Positions 27,043 to 28,656 of a DNA stretch of 28,656 nucleotides are shown one piece after another. How positions within the stretch are numbered: the first letter of the stretch is position 1; every line of letters begins with the position of its first letter. Source of the stretch: a virus. The notes beneath the pieces were generated by a model that was not told where the DNA came from, ran no database searches, and saw only the letters and a program-made list of their open reading frames with translations. The stretch covers positions 1 through 28,656 of the IMG/VR virus record IMGVR_UViG_3300031576_000241. One strand, 5' to 3'. The position numbers and the translations under genes were made by a program.

Positions 27043-28656
27043 CTATGGAGTAGGTTGCTGCATTCCAGTACGAATTACGGCGGGAGCTAATCTAGCAGTT
27101 GGACCAAAAGCTCCTAATAAATTCATAATGTTCTTTAACGCAATAGCACTCCCTGTAGTAGCTCCAGTAGTACCAGCAAGTCCTGAACCTAAAGCTGCAC
27201 CTATTCCAGGCTGACCTCCAACCCCTAATCCAAGAAGCATGCTTCTATAAGGCACAATTGGTTTACCACGCCCTCGCATTTCAGTAGCTTCTAAAGCATC
27301 AGCAAGTCTTGCAAAAAAACCAAGCTGTTTATTAATTTCAGCGGTTTCAGGAGATACCGCTTCTACCCCTTTTCTTATTCCCCTTGCCATTGACATTTCA
27401 GCTTCAGCTTCAGCAGGCAAAACGTCAGAACCGTAATATTTCTTTCTTAATTCATATACTCCTTGCTTAATTTCATTAGCTTCAGGAGCCTTAATTTTAC
27501 CCCTTGTTCGATAGTCTTCCATAATTCTTCTAACCCTTTTAGCATCCCTTCCACGCGTAGGAATCTTTTCATAAAAGTTAGCCAATTCTTGCATTTCATT
27601 CAAAACTGTACTTTGATCTATTTCGCCTTTGCCCTTTAATGCTTTAGCCAATTCGTCAGTATATTGGGAAATGCCTTTTTCAGCTTCTTTCATTAAACCC
27701 TTTTGAGTTCCCCACATGCCTTTTTCAACCATTTCCATGGCTATATCCTTCCCCATCTTAAGTTCTTTAGTAGGGCTTTTTATTACCGTTTCCATTAATC
27801 TAGTTGCCACCGGAACTGCTGCTTTTCTTGCTATCTGAAAAGGTAATTCAACCAATGGTCCAGCGGCACCACCTAAAAACTCACTAGCAGTCCTTTCTAT
27901 TCCTTCCCTTGTTGTTGGTAATTCTTCCCTTTGAGCCAATCCCAATAAAGACGCCAATCCACCCAAGGTTCCCATCTTGGGCAATAATCCTGGAATTTTA
28001 GTCAAAGCCCCACCAGGAGCAGCGAGTTGTGCAATGGTTCCAGCTCCAGTCCCTAATGCAGTAGCTAAAGGAGCTTCCTGCTCAATTCTTTGAGGTAATC
28101 CTTTTAAAGCTTGAAATCGTTCAGGCAATAAAGGCAATATATATTCTTCTAATAATCTTTGCCTTGTTTCCGGGAATGGCATTGCTTTCTGCAAACCAAT
28201 TCCCACTCCACCAGCTTGTCTTGCAATTCTAGTTAACAAATCTTCTGGAGGTTGTTCGGAAGGTTCTTGTGGAACAAACCTTTTTCTTTCTTCTAAAAGT
28301 CTTTTCTTTTCCTTCAGAAGTTCGCCTTTTGACATTTCTTGATAAGATTTAGGAGTTGCCATTTTATTTCCTGGTTCTATATGCCAATGATCCCCTTCAT
28401 CAATTATTTGATATCCTTGACCTTTAAAATAATCTTTAACCGTACTTCCTTTACCAGTTTTTCTAAGATCAATAGCTTGTCCGGTTAGATGATAAGATTC
28501 AGGCACTCCACCCACCATTACGTTTTCTTCTGGAGTTCTTGCCCCACTAGTAACAAATAAAGATTCAGGTGATCCTTCAACCGCTCTCCTTAATTGAGGA
28601 GCCACTTGCTCATATTGAGACCTTACTTGTGGGTCTTTAAATTGTATTCTTTGTTT
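27043..28656 (-). CDS. M15 peptidase-domain virion protein, N-terminus beyond window
   Basis: The frame stays open to the right edge, reading RIQFKDPQVRSQYEQVAPQL before the GTG at 28605, so the true start is outside. The first 80 residues after that GTG form a VanY/M15 carboxypeptidase domain: SYHLTGQAID (H39, D46) and GDHWHIE (H75), the three zinc ligands, with VTSGARTPEE before. The remaining ~440 residues are helical, Ala/Gly/Lys-rich with hydrophobic Gly-rich segments and end in GLGVGG and MQQPTP. Peptidoglycan hydrolase fused to an internal/ejection-type virion protein is the best reading. Confidence 0.85.
   Translation of the reverse strand, partial: KQRIQFKDPQVRSQYEQVAPQLRRAVEGSPESLFVTSGARTPEENVMVGGVPESYHLTGQAIDLRKTGKGSTVKDYFKGQGYQIIDEGDHWHIEPGNKMATPKSYQEMSKGELLKEKKRLLEERKRFVPQEPSEQPPEDLLTRIARQAGGVGIGLQKAMPFPETRQRLLEEYILPLLPERFQALKGLPQRIEQEAPLATALGTGAGTIAQLAAPGGALTKIPGLLPKMGTLGGLASLLGLAQREELPTTREGIERTASEFLGGAAGPLVELPFQIARKAAVPVATRLMETVIKSPTKELKMGKDIAMEMVEKGMWGTQKGLMKEAEKGISQYTDELAKALKGKGEIDQSTVLNEMQELANFYEKIPTRGRDAKRVRRIMEDYRTRGKIKAPEANEIKQGVYELRKKYYGSDVLPAEAEAEMSMARGIRKGVEAVSPETAEINKQLGFFARLADALEATEMRGRGKPIVPYRSMLLGLGVGGQPGIGAALGSGLAGTTGATTGSAIALKNIMNLLGAFGPTARLAPAVIRTGMQQPTP

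Noticed and set aside
26988-27053. A 21-residue hydrophobic plus-strand peptide (MSILLWILLGFIITIVWKAM...)
   Set aside because: It resembles a membrane peptide, but has no ribosome site or promoter in reach, and runs into the M15 gene on the other strand. Kept as a possibility only.
1-28656. Circular or terminally redundant genome joining both window ends
   Set aside because: Joining the ends leaves the M15 gene without an ATG, GTG or TTG start before an in-frame TAG, and nozzle/ejection genes expected in a complete genome are missing. The window is more likely a piece of a larger molecule.

Overview
The window is part of a tailed double-stranded DNA phage genome (Caudoviricetes). A P22-like large portal, scaffold, HK97-fold capsid protein, short adaptor and fibre genes, and the absence of any tape-measure or tail-tube gene suggest a podovirus-like virion, although the nozzle and ejection genes would lie outside the window. 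Nearly every gene is on the minus strand, so transcription runs right to left. Genes are tightly packed, often with ATGA overlaps and AGGAGG-type ribosome sites. The host cannot be named: promoters fit a housekeeping bacterial sigma factor and the DNA is AT-rich. Both ends cut through genes (1-104 and 27043-28656).

Reading in the direction of transcription: (1) 28656-26296, late/lysis end: a virion protein with an M15 peptidase domain, a noncoding stretch with a probable small RNA, and a holin-like membrane protein closed by a strong terminator (26230-26270). (2) 26222-25974, early control region: two tandem palindromic operators, an AT-rich stretch, and a promoter that fires at the start codon of a ribbon-helix-helix-like regulator. 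(3) 25965-16276, early, recombination and replication genes: small zinc-binding and membrane proteins, a RecB-type exonuclease, an HNH-AP2 homing endonuclease, an SSB-like protein, several unknowns, a HAD phosphatase, a structured noncoding RNA, a replication initiator, an archaeo-eukaryotic-type primase, a DnaB-type helicase and a DUF1064 nuclease. (4) 16177-11128, packaging region: small terminase, a 380-base noncoding locus full of repeats, the only plus-strand gene (a small helix-turn-helix protein), probable virion surface proteins and the large terminase. (5) 11125-1, virion assembly: small cysteine-rich proteins, portal, scaffold, major capsid protein, adaptor-type proteins, a 698-residue tail fibre and small beta-rich proteins.

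The most interesting signals are not coding. A 125-base RNA with two long interlocked (pseudoknot-type) stems lies directly upstream of the replication initiator. A second, three-hairpin RNA of about 80 bases with its own promoter and terminator sits beside the holin gene. Three genes for probable DNA-binding proteins, on both strands, have TTGACA-like promoters placed so that the transcript starts at or within two bases of the ATG. The initiator gene carries a cluster of TTGTCCACA boxes and one more copy inside its own promoter, which suggests a lambda-like origin with self-control. Three 22-base repeats and a 14-base inverted repeat next to the small terminase gene mark a candidate packaging or replication site.
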